Assembly: GCA_964481035.1 (NCBI GenBank)
Contig: CAYZSE010000046.1
Coordinates: 1-21,438, forward strand
From: JAAAPF01 sp964481035
GTDB lineage: Bacteria > Pseudomonadota > Alphaproteobacteria > Geminicoccales > Geminicoccaceae
DNA length: 21,438 bases
Direction: 5' to 3'
Part shown: piece after piece, positions 1-7,567 of the stretch
How positions within the stretch are numbered: position 1 is the first letter of the stretch
Layout of the letters: each line of letters opens with the position of its first letter
The notes under the pieces: model-generated
What the model was told of the DNA's origin: nothing
Databases searched by the model: none
The model's input: the letters and a program-made list of their open reading frames with translations, nothing else
Made by a program: the position numbers and the translations under genes

Positions 1-9
1 GTCCACGGC

Positions 10-360
10 TCAAAAGGCGAACTTCCAGCCTTCGCCGGGCACGTCGCAAGCCGGCACGTCGAAGCGGCTGCGGCCGGAGCTGCTGCCGGCAAAGACGTGG
101 CGGACCTCGCCGCAGCGCATACCGTCGCGCTCGAAGCTCCGCACCAGCTCGCTCGTTCCGCCGAAGGTCCCGTCGTCGCTCGTCCAATCGGCGATCCGGC
201 CGACCTCGCCACTCTCCAGCACGACGATCATGGAGCGGTACATGCGCTCGCGGTCGGCGGTGGCGAACTCGCGCGCGGTCGGCCCGAACGGGTTGACCTG
301 CGCCGCAGCGGGCAGGGCGACGAAGGCGAGCAGCAGGGCGAGACAACGGGCAACGGACAT
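10..360 (-). CDS. Small secreted protein, 17-kDa surface-antigen C-terminal-domain-like
   Basis: A 116-residue protein. Residues 1-20 form a clear signal peptide (hydrophobic LALLLAFVALP core, AAA-Q cleavage region), so it is exported to the periplasm or outer envelope. The mature part has the pattern W-T-S-D-D-G-T-x-G-G, then a Cys inside MRCGEVRHVF, then a second Cys near PACDVPGEGWKFAF. This resembles the short beta-rich C-terminal domain of rickettsial 17-kDa antigen/RT0821-type surface proteins (a W..GxxG.. stretch, a CREF-like Cys segment, and a C-terminal GxW). The two cysteines may form a disulfide. The ATG at 360 has a GGGAG ribosome site about 8 nt upstream and starts exactly at the signal peptide; the longer upstream reading frame is antisense to the dipeptidase gene. 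It is divergent from that dipeptidase across about 117 bp. The function is unknown; the family link is by pattern only. Confidence 0.72.
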   Translation of the reverse strand: MSVARCLALLLAFVALPAAAQVNPFGPTAREFATADRERMYRSMIVVLESGEVGRIADWTSDDGTFGGTSELVRSFERDGMRCGEVRHVFAGSSSGRSRFDVPACDVPGEGWKFAF

Positions 361-477
361 TGGCGGCACTCCCGGCGAACACGACGGGAGCCTAGTGCAG
401 CCGCGGCGGCCTTGCCAGCCATCGCCCGCGCGTGCTGACCTCTGACAATGCTTCCAGCCGACTACGAGGACACGCCC

Positions 478-1872
478 ATGCCCGCCGAACGCGCCGAACT
501 CGACGCCTGGATCGCGGCCAATCGCGATGCTTCGCTCGAGCGTCTGTTCAGCTTTCTCCGCTTCCCCTCCGTCGGCACCGATCCGGCCCACGACGCCGAC
601 ACGCGCGCTTGCGCGGCCTGGGTCGCGGGCGAGCTCGAGGCGATGGGCTTCGGCGCGCGGACGGTGGCGACCGCGGGGCAGCCGGCGGTCGTCGCGCACC
701 ATCCGGGCCCCGGCGGCGACGCGCCGCACCTTCTCTACTACGGCCACTACGACGTCCAGCCCGCGGACCCGCTCGAGCTGTGGGAGACCCCGCCGTTCGC
801 GCCGCGCCTGGTCGAGGGCCCGCACGGCGAGCGGATCGTCGCCCGCGGCGCGGTCGACGACAAGGGCCAGGTCTCGACCTTCCTCGAGGCGTTCCGCGCC
901 TGGATCGCCGTGGCCGGGACGTTGCCGTGCCGGGTCACCGTCTTCCTCGAGGGCGAGGAGGAGAACGGCAGCCCCTCGCTCGACGCCTTCCTCGAGGCGC
1001 ACGAGGAGGAACTGCGCGCCGATGCGTGCGTCGTCAGCGACACGGGCATGTGGGACATCGACACCCCGGCGCTGACGACGCGGCTGCGCGGCCTCGTCTA
1101 TCTCCAGCTCGACCTCGAGGGGCCGTCGCGGGACCTCCATTCGGGGATGTACGGCGGTGCCGTGCTCAACCCGCTCAACGCGCTGGCCCGGCTCGTGGGC
1201 GCGCTGCACGACGAGCACGGCCGGGTCGCGGTGCCGGGTTTCTACGACGCCGTGCGGCCGCTCGAGGAGGCGACCCGCGCCGAGTGGCGCGCCCTCGATC
1301 TCGACCCGCGCGACTTCCTCGGCGAGATCGGCCTCGTGGAGGAGCGGGGCGAGCCCGGCTGGTCGACCCTCGAGCGGACCTGGGGGCGACCGACGCTCGA
1401 CCTCAACGGCCTGTGGGGCGGCTATACCGGCGACGGCGCCAAGACCGTCATCCCGTCACGGGCGCACGCCAAGCTCTCCTGCCGGCTCGTCGCCGACCAG
1501 GACCCGCAGGCGATCATCGCCGCCGTCCGGTCCTTCGTCGGGGAGCGCGCGCCTGTCGATGCGAAGCTCACCTGGCACGTCCTCGGCGCCGAGCCGGCCA
1601 TGGCGGTGCCGCTGTCCTCGCCGTTCACCGCTGCGGCGGCCCGCGCCCTGCGGCGGGTGTTCAACAAGGACGCCCTCGCCATCGGCAGCGGCGGCTCGAT
1701 CCCGGCGGTCGCCGCGATCGAGCGGCATCTGGGCTGCGACAGCGTGCTGATGGGCTTCGGGCTGAAGGACGACCGTGTGCACTCGCCCAACGAGAAGTTC
1801 GAGCGGCGCTGCTTCGAGAACGGCATTCGCGCGCACGCCCTCTTTCTCGCCGAGCTCGCGCGAGGCGTCTGA
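478..1872 (+). CDS. M20 family metallo-dipeptidase
   Basis: A cytoplasmic M20/ArgE/DapE-type peptidase of about 464 residues, the usual size for the dinuclear-zinc dipeptidases of this family. The ligand motifs are all visible: GHYDVQP with His90 and Asp92, AVDDKGQ with the bridging Asp127, LEGEEENGS with the catalytic/zinc glutamates around 160-162, VSDTGMW with Asp188, and the C-terminal RVHSPNEKF with His435. The inserted dimerisation (lid) domain lies roughly between residues 200 and 320 and includes DLHSGMYGG. An ATG at 448 is possible, but the ATG at 478 has GAGGA 7 nt upstream and begins just before the conserved helix, so I prefer it. It probably hydrolyses dipeptides or related N-acyl amino acids; the substrate cannot be read from sequence. 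It converges on the DUF1127 gene with only 28 bp between the stops. Confidence 0.93.
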   Translation: MPAERAELDAWIAANRDASLERLFSFLRFPSVGTDPAHDADTRACAAWVAGELEAMGFGARTVATAGQPAVVAHHPGPGGDAPHLLYYGHYDVQPADPLELWETPPFAPRLVEGPHGERIVARGAVDDKGQVSTFLEAFRAWIAVAGTLPCRVTVFLEGEEENGSPSLDAFLEAHEEELRADACVVSDTGMWDIDTPALTTRLRGLVYLQLDLEGPSRDLHSGMYGGAVLNPLNALARLVGALHDEHGRVAVPGFYDAVRPLEEATRAEWRALDLDPRDFLGEIGLVEERGEPGWSTLERTWGRPTLDLNGLWGGYTGDGAKTVIPSRAHAKLSCRLVADQDPQAIIAAVRSFVGERAPVDAKLTWHVLGAEPAMAVPLSSPFTAAAARALRRVFNKDALAIGSGGSIPAVAAIERHLGCDSVLMGFGLKDDRVHSPNEKFERRCFENGIRAHALFLAELARGV

Positions 1873-1900
1873 CGCCTCCGGCGTCCGTCGGCCGCGCCGC

Positions 1901-2185
1901 TCAGCCGCGGCTGCGGTCGAGGTGGATGGGCAGGAAGAACGGGCGGCGGGCCTCGGTCCGGACACGAGCCGGATCGAGACCGGCATCGATGAGCAGCGCG
2001 TCGTCGAGCCGGCGCAGCTCGCGGCGCGTGCGCGACCGCTCGAGCCATGCGCTCAGAACATGCAGCGGTCGGAAGCCACGGGCCTCGCCCCAGCGTCGCG
2101 CGTGCGGCAGCTCGGTGGCGAGCGTCGCCCGCTTGACGTCGACGGGCGACGCCACGCCGAACGGGAGTTTGACAATTTGAGCCAT
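1901..2185 (-). CDS. DUF1127 domain protein
   Basis: A 94-residue basic protein whose C-terminal half (about residues 50-85) matches the DUF1127/YjiS motif: RRELRRLDDALLIDAGLDPARV followed by the basic-aromatic RRPFF end. The N-terminal half (MAQIVKLPFG...) is not recognisable. There is no signal peptide or membrane helix. A strong GGAGGTG ribosome site sits about 10 nt before the ATG at 2185. It is transcribed divergently from a LysR-type regulator across about 105 bp. As established family knowledge, small DUF1127 proteins in alphaproteobacteria are often stress- or nutrient-responsive and some bind RNA. What this one does is unknown. Control by the adjacent LysR protein is inferred from the arrangement. 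Confidence 0.85.
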   Translation of the reverse strand: MAQIVKLPFGVASPVDVKRATLATELPHARRWGEARGFRPLHVLSAWLERSRTRRELRRLDDALLIDAGLDPARVRTEARRPFFLPIHLDRSRG

Positions 2186-2212
2186 TTCGGAAACACACCT
2201 CCGTAGAAGACA

Positions 2213-2228
2213 TTTCGTTCTGTCGAAA
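2213..2228. promoter_or_regulatory. Inverted repeat in LysR/DUF1127 divergent region, possible LysR operator
   Basis: TTTCG and CGAAA form a perfect 5-bp inverted repeat separated by 6 nt, in the spacer between the divergent DUF1127 and LysR genes. A T-N11-A spacing, typical of LysR-family sites, can be read through it, although it is not perfectly centred. A further self-complementary GTTCGAAC lies at 2263-2270. The operator role is inferred from position and symmetry only. Confidence 0.35.
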
Positions 2229-2290
2229 CATCGGCTCGCGGCGGCGCGTCTTCAAACGACGAGTTCGAACCAGTCACATGAGCCTGGATC

Positions 2291-3205
2291 ATGCATAGGC
2301 TGCCGCCACTGACGGCGCTCAGGACCTTCGAGGCGGCCGCGCGGCTCGCCAGCTTCACCAAGGCCGCCGAGGAGCTGCACGTCACCCAGAGCGCGGTCTC
2401 GCGCCAGGTGAAGCTGCTCGAGGAGGATCTGGGCCTGCCGCTCTTTCGCCGCAGCCACCGCAAGGTGCGGCTCACCAGCGACGGCGAGCGGCTCCTGCCC
2501 GTGCTCACCGAAGCCTTCGGCGCGATCGCCCAGACCCTGGACCGGCTGCGGCAGCCCGAGCGCGACGTCAAGGTCAAGACACCGCCGACGCTGGCGATCC
2601 GCTGGCTGATCCCTAGGCTCGAGCGGTTCCAGACCGAGCGTCCCGATATTCAGGTCCGGCTCACCTCCAGCGTGCGCGAGGTGAAGATCGGCAAGGAGCC
2701 GTTCGATGTCGGCATCGTCTACGTCCGGGCGAGCGAGCCGGGCCGCAAGGGCGACGTCGTACTGCGCGATCGGGTCATCCCGGTGGCGGCACCCCGCTAT
2801 CTCGCGCACGCGCCGCCGCTTACGCAACCCGCGGAGCTCGCGCGCCATCAGCTCTTGATGAGCCATCCGAGCGGCTGGGACTGGCGCCGTTGGGCGCGGA
2901 GCTTCGAGGTCGACGACCTGCCGCTGGACGACGCGCTCGAATTGGAGCCGACGGAAGCCGCGATTCAAGCGGCTCGCACCGGTCAGGGCGTGGCCCTGGT
3001 CAACGTGGCCTTCGTCACGCAAGAGTTGAAGTGTGGTGCGCTCGTTGCACCTTTGGGTACCGAACCGCAGGAGCAGGGCCAGTGGATCGCCGTCTACGGC
3101 CGCGGGGTTCTCACCGATCCCTGCGTCGGCGCGTTCCGCGACTGGCTTCTCCGCGAGGCGCGCGGCGTCGACGCGGCGCACCCGGACGCATGCGGTTTTG
3201 GTTGA
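2291..3205 (+). CDS. LysR-family transcriptional regulator, GcvA-like
   Basis: A 304-residue LysR-type regulator of normal length. The N-terminal winged helix-turn-helix (about residues 5-64) carries the classic features LRTFEAAARLASFTKAAEEL, VTQSAVSRQVKLLEEDLG, LPLFRR and LTSDGERLL. The rest is the periplasmic-binding-fold effector domain (about 90-295). The opening PPLTALRTFEAAARL and the central DVGIVYVRAS pattern are those of the GcvA subgroup. The ribosome site before the ATG at 2291 is weak, but this start gives the canonical N-terminus. It probably regulates itself and the divergent DUF1127 gene; the effector is unknown. Its stop overlaps the putative promoter of the next gene. Confidence 0.93.
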   Translation: MHRLPPLTALRTFEAAARLASFTKAAEELHVTQSAVSRQVKLLEEDLGLPLFRRSHRKVRLTSDGERLLPVLTEAFGAIAQTLDRLRQPERDVKVKTPPTLAIRWLIPRLERFQTERPDIQVRLTSSVREVKIGKEPFDVGIVYVRASEPGRKGDVVLRDRVIPVAAPRYLAHAPPLTQPAELARHQLLMSHPSGWDWRRWARSFEVDDLPLDDALELEPTEAAIQAARTGQGVALVNVAFVTQELKCGALVAPLGTEPQEQGQWIAVYGRGVLTDPCVGAFRDWLLREARGVDAAHPDACGFG

Positions 3206-3230
3206 TCGCAAGCCCGCCGCGGCCAATATA
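3202..3230 (+). promoter_or_regulatory. Putative sigma70 promoter of the Bax-inhibitor-1 family gene
   Basis: A TTGATC -35-like box at 3202-3207 and an AATATA -10-like box at 3225-3230 are separated by 17 nt, just upstream of the 3264 start. It overlaps the stop codon of the LysR gene. The AT-rich -10 stands out in GC-rich DNA. Confidence 0.4.
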
Positions 3231-3263
3231 ACGCTCACGCTCGCAACATGGAGAGGACGGACC

Positions 3264-3995
3264 ATGGCGTACGATCCGAACTTGCGCGCGGTGGACGCCC
3301 GGGCCCGCCCCGGTGCTTCCGCCGAGCACGTCGACGAGGGCCTGCGCGCCTACATGCTGCAGGTCTACAACTACATGGGCCTCGGGCTCGCGATCACCGG
3401 CCTCGTGGCCTTCATCGTCGCATCCAGCCCGGCCCTCTACCAGCCGATCTTCGGCACGCCGCTCAAGTGGGTGGTGATGCTCGCCCCTCTCGGCTTCGTC
3501 TTTGCGCTGTCGATGGGCATCCAGCGGTTCAGCGTCGCGACGGCGCAGATCCTCTTTTGGGCCTTCGCCGCGGTGATGGGCCTGTCGCTCGCCTCGATCT
3601 TCCTCGTCTTCACGGGTGAGAGCATCGCGCGCACCTTCTTCATCACCGCCGCCGCCTTCGGCGCGCTCAGCCTCTACGGCTACACGACCAAGCGCGACCT
3701 CTCGGCCTTCGGGACCTTCCTCGTGATGGGTCTCTTCGGTCTCATCATCGCGATGATCGTCAACCTGTTCCTGCAGAGCACCGCGTTGCAGTTCGCCGTC
3801 AGTGTCCTCGGCGTGTTCATCTTCGCCGGACTGACCGCCTGGGACACGCAGCGGATCAAGAACGTCTACTTCGAGGTCCAGGCCGACGCGACGGCGACGG
3901 CGAAGTCGGCGGTGATGGGCGCGCTCACCCTCTACCTCGACTTCATCAATCTCTTCATGTTCCTCTTGCAGTTTCTGGGCCAGCAGCGCGACTGA
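3264..3995 (+). CDS. Bax inhibitor-1/YccA family inner-membrane protein
   Basis: A 243-residue polytopic membrane protein with about seven hydrophobic segments after a soluble N-terminus of about 35 residues. Family hallmarks are YMLQVYNYMGLGLAITG at the first helix, LYGYTTKRDLSAFGTF in the middle, GLTAWDTQRIKN near the end, and a C-terminal LYLDFINLFMFLLQFLG. The ATG at 3264 has GGAGAGGAC just upstream and starts at MAYDPN, which suits the family better than the longer in-frame reading back into the LysR gene. Bacterial members of the UPF0005/BI-1 family are implicated in membrane homeostasis and pH-sensitive calcium leak (BsYetJ) or interact with FtsH (YccA). The role here is inferred from family only. 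It is a single-gene transcript, with its own promoter and a strong terminator. Confidence 0.93.
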   Translation: MAYDPNLRAVDARARPGASAEHVDEGLRAYMLQVYNYMGLGLAITGLVAFIVASSPALYQPIFGTPLKWVVMLAPLGFVFALSMGIQRFSVATAQILFWAFAAVMGLSLASIFLVFTGESIARTFFITAAAFGALSLYGYTTKRDLSAFGTFLVMGLFGLIIAMIVNLFLQSTALQFAVSVLGVFIFAGLTAWDTQRIKNVYFEVQADATATAKSAVMGALTLYLDFINLFMFLLQFLGQQRD

Positions 3996-4020
3996 CCCGC
4001 GCGGCCACAGCAGCAGGGAA

Positions 4021-4050
4021 AGCGGCGCCCGCGGGCGCCGCTTTTTTTTT
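4021..4050 (+). terminator. Intrinsic terminator of the BI-1 family gene
   Basis: AGCGGCGCCC at 4021-4030 pairs perfectly with GGGCGCCGCT at 4033-4042, and the last T begins a run of nine T (4042-4050). The tight loop means the innermost pairs probably open. It sits 25 bp after the stop codon. The T-run is on the plus strand only, so it does not obviously serve the converging der gene. Confidence 0.92.
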
Positions 4051-4064
4051 GGCCGTTGCGGCGA

Positions 4065-5408
4065 TCAGCCGGCGTAGGGGTTCTTGCCGGGCCGCAGGCG
4101 CCAGCGGATCGGCACGCCCTGGAAATCGAAGTGCTCGCGCAGGCCGCCGGTGAGGTAGCGCAGGTAGCTCTCGGGCAACGCGTCGAGCTGGTTGCCGAAG
4201 AGCGCGAAGGTCGGCGGCCGCCCCTTCGCCTGGGTGACGTAGCGGAGCTTGATGCGTCGGCCCTTCGCCATCGGCGGCGGGCTCTCCGCGAGCATCGCCT
4301 GGAACCATCGGTTCAGCTCGGCCGTCGGCACCCGCCGGCACCAGCGGTCGTACTGGTGCACCACCGCTTGCGCCAGCGGGTCGAGCCCGTGCCCCGCGAC
4401 CGCCGAGACCGGTACCGCGGGCACCCCCTTGACCTGGGCGAGCTCGACCTTCAGCCGGGCGCGCACCTCGCGCAGGAGGGGGCCGGGCTCGTCGACCAGG
4501 TCCCACTTGTTGAGGGCGAGCACGAGCGCGCGGCCTTCGCGGACGACGAGATCGGCGATCGTCTGGTCCTGCCGCTCCAGCGGCTGCGTCGCGTCGAGGA
4601 CGAGGACGGCCACCGCAGCGTATTTGAGCGCCTCGATCGTCGCCGAGGTGGAGACCTTCTCCAGCGAGCGGGCATCGATGCGCGCCCGGCGGCGCAGGCC
4701 CGCGGTGTCGACCAGCTCGAAGGTGCGCCCGGCCCGGCGCCAGCGGACGTGGACGGCATCGCGCGTCAACCCGGGCTCGGGCCCCGTCAGCAGGCGATCC
4801 TGCCCGATGAGCCGGTTGATCAGCGACGACTTGCCGGCGTTCGGGCGGCCGACGACGGCGAGCCTGACCACGTCCGGCGCCTCGTCCGCGGTCGCGTCGG
4901 CATCCTCCGCCACGGCCGCGATGAACGGGCGAAGCGCCTCGGCGAGGTCGTCCAGGCCCTGGGCGTGCGCGGCGGAGACCGGCAGGGGCTCGCCCATCTG
5001 CAGCCGCCAGGCCTCGGCCGCGGCGAGCGCGCCGCCGTCGCCCTCCGCCTTGTTGGCGACGAGGATCACGGGCTTGCCCCGCTCGCGCAGCGCCGCGGCG
5101 AGGGCCTCGTCGAGGGCGGTGACGCCCGCCTTGGCGTCGATGACGAACACCCCGAGGTCGGCGCCGTCGAGGGCGGCCTCGCTCTGCGCGCGCAGCCGCG
5201 CCGGCAGCGAGCCGGGCGCGGCCTCCTCCATGCCGGCCGTGTCGATCGCGCGGAACTCGAGATCGAAGAGCCGCGCCGCACCCTCCAGCCGGTCGCGTGT
5301 CACGCCCGGCGTGTCGTCGACGATCGCGCCCCGGCGTCCGACGAGGCGATTGTAGAGGGTCGACTTGCCGACGTTGGGGCGGCCGAGAATGGCGACGGTG
5401 ACGGTCAC
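4065..5408 (-). CDS. der: Ribosome-assembly GTPase Der (EngA)
   Basis: Tandem-GTPase protein needed for 50S subunit maturation. Domain 1 has GRPNVGKST (P-loop), TPGVTRDR, DTAG and NKAE. Domain 2 has GRPNAGKSS, EPGLTRDA, DTAGLRRRAR and NKWD. The C-terminal KH-like domain (KGRRIKLRYVTQAKGRPPTF...ALFGN, ending RPGKNPYAG) completes it. The G4 motif of domain 1 is NKAE where many bacteria have NKxD; I recall this acidic swap in other alphaproteobacterial Der proteins. The GTG at 5408 gives the canonical start MTVTVAILGRPNVGKS (447 residues) with GAGG about 10 nt upstream. A TTG at 5426 in the same frame would add six residues. It is the last gene of yfgM-bamB-der, with 13-31 bp after the bamB stop depending on the start. 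Confidence 0.96.
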   Translation of the reverse strand: MTVTVAILGRPNVGKSTLYNRLVGRRGAIVDDTPGVTRDRLEGAARLFDLEFRAIDTAGMEEAAPGSLPARLRAQSEAALDGADLGVFVIDAKAGVTALDEALAAALRERGKPVILVANKAEGDGGALAAAEAWRLQMGEPLPVSAAHAQGLDDLAEALRPFIAAVAEDADATADEAPDVVRLAVVGRPNAGKSSLINRLIGQDRLLTGPEPGLTRDAVHVRWRRAGRTFELVDTAGLRRRARIDARSLEKVSTSATIEALKYAAVAVLVLDATQPLERQDQTIADLVVREGRALVLALNKWDLVDEPGPLLREVRARLKVELAQVKGVPAVPVSAVAGHGLDPLAQAVVHQYDRWCRRVPTAELNRWFQAMLAESPPPMAKGRRIKLRYVTQAKGRPPTFALFGNQLDALPESYLRYLTGGLREHFDFQGVPIRWRLRPGKNPYAG

Positions 5409-5439
5409 GCGCGGATGGCCTCGCAAAGACGTTCCGCGG

Positions 5440-6753
5440 TCAATTGTAGACGTGGATCGCGCCGTCGTCGTCGATCAGGACGAGGTGACCGTCGGCCACG
5501 ACCGGTGGCAGCACGACGCCCCGCGGGATGTCCATGGTGCCCAGGGTGGCTCCGGTCTCCGGATCGAGCGACCAGAGCGTGCCGAGGGAGCCCGTGACGA
5601 GCAGCCGGCCGCCGGCGAGCACGGGGCCGGCATGATAGATGCGGCCGGTCTCCGGATCATCCGGCACCCGGTAGCGGGGCAGCTGCGCCGCCCAGCGAAT
5701 GCCGCCGCCGGCGGCGTCGAGCGCGGCGACCTCGCCCTGCGTCGTCACGACGAAGACGCTCTCGCCGGCCACCCACGGCATCTCGCTCGCGGCCAGACGT
5801 TGATCCCAGACGCGCCGGCCGGTGGCGGCATCGAGCGCCGCGATCTCGCCGCCGCTGCCGGCGACGAACACGCGCCCCTGGTCGTCGATGACGGGTGAGC
5901 CGAGGATATCGGAGATGGCCCCGACCGCGGCGGTGCGGCGCGGCCGCTGGACGGCGTCGAGCCAGATCGGCGCGCCGGTCTCCAGCACCAGGCCATAGAC
6001 CTCGCCGGAGCTGTAGGGCACGACCACGAGCCCGCCCGTCGCCGCCGGCGAGGCGCCGCCGAGGAGCGCGGTCTGCTCGGCGTAACCCTGATGCGCCCAG
6101 AACACCGCCCCGCTCACGGCGTCGAGCCCATAGGTCTGATTGTCGGCGGTGAGGACGACGACGAAGCGGCCGGCGAGGGTCGGCGCCGCGCGCACCGGCG
6201 CGCCCAGCTCCTGTCTCCAGACGATCTCCCCGGTCGCGCCGTCGAGCGCCGCGACCTCGCCGCGCGCGGTCGCCACGAACACCCCGCCGCCCGAAGCGGC
6301 GAGCCCGGCGCCGAGCTTGCGGTCGCTCCCGATCTCCAAATCTTGGCGCCACAGCCGCTGGCCGGTTTGGAGGTCGAACGCCTGGACCCGGGCCTCGGCA
6401 TCGGCGGCGAACAGCCGCCCGGCGTCGACCACGGGTGGCGCGGCGATACGGCTCGTCGTGCTGTTGCCTGCGCCGAGATCCGCGCTCCAGCTCCGCTCCA
6501 GGGCCGACGCGAGCGCGACGTGCTCGAGGTGGTGCTCGGCATCGCCGCCGCGCTGCGCCCAGCTGGCGTTGGGCGTCGCCGGTGGCAGCACCGGCGGCAC
6601 CGCAGCGAGTTCCGGGTCGGCCTTCAGGGTCTCCTCGGCGACCAGGACGGGCTGCCGGTCGCCCGGCAGCGGCGCTTCCTCCTCGCTATCGAACCACCCG
6701 ATGTTGCAGGCCCCGAGGGCGAGGACGGCCGCGAGCGCTGCCGCAGCGCGCAA
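5440..6753 (-). CDS. bamB: Outer-membrane assembly lipoprotein BamB, PQQ-like beta-propeller
   Basis: A 437-residue lipoprotein of the BAM complex, which inserts beta-barrel proteins into the outer membrane. A short hydrophobic signal ends in the lipobox LGAC with Cys16 as the lipidated residue. A linker follows, then repeated blades of the W-x-Q / A-L-D-x-x-T-G-x-x-x-W type (for example AFDLQTGQRLWRQDL, ALDGATGEIVWRQ, ALDAATGRRVWDQ, SLDPETGATLG), giving an eight-bladed propeller fold. The start is a TTG at 6753 with a GAGGG ribosome site 7 nt upstream (6761-6765). The next methionine codons would lose the lipobox. It begins 3 nt after the yfgM stop, suggesting coupled translation, and is followed closely by der, the conserved order also found in E. 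coli. Confidence 0.95.
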   Translation of the reverse strand: MRAAAALAAVLALGACNIGWFDSEEEAPLPGDRQPVLVAEETLKADPELAAVPPVLPPATPNASWAQRGGDAEHHLEHVALASALERSWSADLGAGNSTTSRIAAPPVVDAGRLFAADAEARVQAFDLQTGQRLWRQDLEIGSDRKLGAGLAASGGGVFVATARGEVAALDGATGEIVWRQELGAPVRAAPTLAGRFVVVLTADNQTYGLDAVSGAVFWAHQGYAEQTALLGGASPAATGGLVVVPYSSGEVYGLVLETGAPIWLDAVQRPRRTAAVGAISDILGSPVIDDQGRVFVAGSGGEIAALDAATGRRVWDQRLAASEMPWVAGESVFVVTTQGEVAALDAAGGGIRWAAQLPRYRVPDDPETGRIYHAGPVLAGGRLLVTGSLGTLWSLDPETGATLGTMDIPRGVVLPPVVADGHLVLIDDDGAIHVYN

Positions 6754-6756
6754 GGC

Positions 6757-7431
6757 TCAGCCCTCGCTTGCGGCGTCGATGTCGCCGCCCAGGGCGAGGA
6801 TCAGCTCGCGGGCGCGGCTCCGCAACGCCGGCGGGGTTTCGGGATCGTCGAGGATGAGGTCGAGCGTGGCCAGAGCGGCTTGGGTGTCGCCCGCGCGCAG
6901 CTGAGCCGCCGCGGTCAGCTCGCGGGCGCTGTGCCGCCAGGACTCGCCCGCGGCCGCGAGCGGCTGGAGATCGGCGATGGCCGCGTCGGGGCTGCGCTCG
7001 TCGAGCCCGACGGCGACGGTCAGCAGACGGGCGAGGTCGCGGTAGAGGTCCGGCGCGCCGCCGTCGGCGGCGAGCGCGGCGAGCACATCACGGGCCTGCT
7101 CGATCTCTCCCTCGGCGGCGTAGAGCTGGGCGGCGGTGAGCCGCGCCGTCGCGCGGTAGCCGGTGCCGGCCTCGCCGGCCATGGCCGCCAGCGCCGCAGC
7201 GGTGGCAGCGGCCTCGCCCGTGCCCTCCACGGCGGCGTCGAAGGCCCGCGCGTCCGCCAGCCGCTGGTTCTCCTGCCAAGCCCGCCAGCCGACGGACGCG
7301 GCGGTGCCGAGGACGAGCGCCACCGCGGCGGCGACGATCAGCGTGCCGTAACGGCGCCAGACGGCCTTGAGCCGGTCCTCACGGAGTTCCTCGTCGACCT
7401 CGCGGACGAACGCTTCGTTCTCGCTTGCCAC
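6757..7431 (-). CDS. yfgM: YfgM-like tetratricopeptide membrane protein
   Basis: A 224-residue inner-membrane protein with a short cytoplasmic N-terminus (SENEAFVREVDEELREDRLK, the family signature), one membrane helix at about residues 29-50 (LIVAAAVALVLGTAASVGW) and a periplasmic alpha-helical TPR-like domain. This is the YfgM/TPR_21 family, known in E. coli as a SecYEG-associated periplasmic chaperone-like factor encoded upstream of bamB. The start is GTG at 7431 with GAGG 8 nt upstream. The reading frame stays open to 7569, but that extension overlaps the thpR ribosome site and lacks family features. The C-terminal half is rich in Ala, as expected for the helical repeats. Confidence 0.9.
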   Translation of the reverse strand: MASENEAFVREVDEELREDRLKAVWRRYGTLIVAAAVALVLGTAASVGWRAWQENQRLADARAFDAAVEGTGEAAATAAALAAMAGEAGTGYRATARLTAAQLYAAEGEIEQARDVLAALAADGGAPDLYRDLARLLTVAVGLDERSPDAAIADLQPLAAAGESWRHSARELTAAAQLRAGDTQAALATLDLILDDPETPPALRSRARELILALGGDIDAASEG

Positions 7432-7491
7432 CCTGGATGCCTCGCCTCGCTGACCGATCCGCCGCTGCCGGTTCGACAAGGCGGTCGCCGG

Positions 7492-7520
7492 TTGGTAGAA
7501 AAGCGCGGCGCGAATGACAA
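7492..7520 (-). promoter_or_regulatory. Putative promoter of the yfgM-bamB-der operon
   Basis: Read on the minus strand, TTGTCA (7515-7520) and TACCAA (7492-7497) are separated by exactly 17 nt, about 60 nt before the yfgM GTG. The -10 is a weak match. It lies in the divergent spacer between yfgM and thpR. Confidence 0.4.
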
Positions 7521-7567
7521 GGGCGCCCGCGCCCGGGGTGCCGCGTCGCGCGGTGAGGAGGTCCCCC

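Noticed and set aside
1871..1885. Perfect GACGCC/GGCGTC hairpin between the convergent dipeptidase and DUF1127 stops
   Set aside because: No T-run follows on either strand, so I did not call it a terminator, though it could help end transcription.
432..2180. Long open frames overlapping the dipeptidase gene, including a 582-codon one
   Set aside because: Arg/Gly/Ala-rich shadow translations caused by high GC; the M20 protein in another frame has all family motifs.
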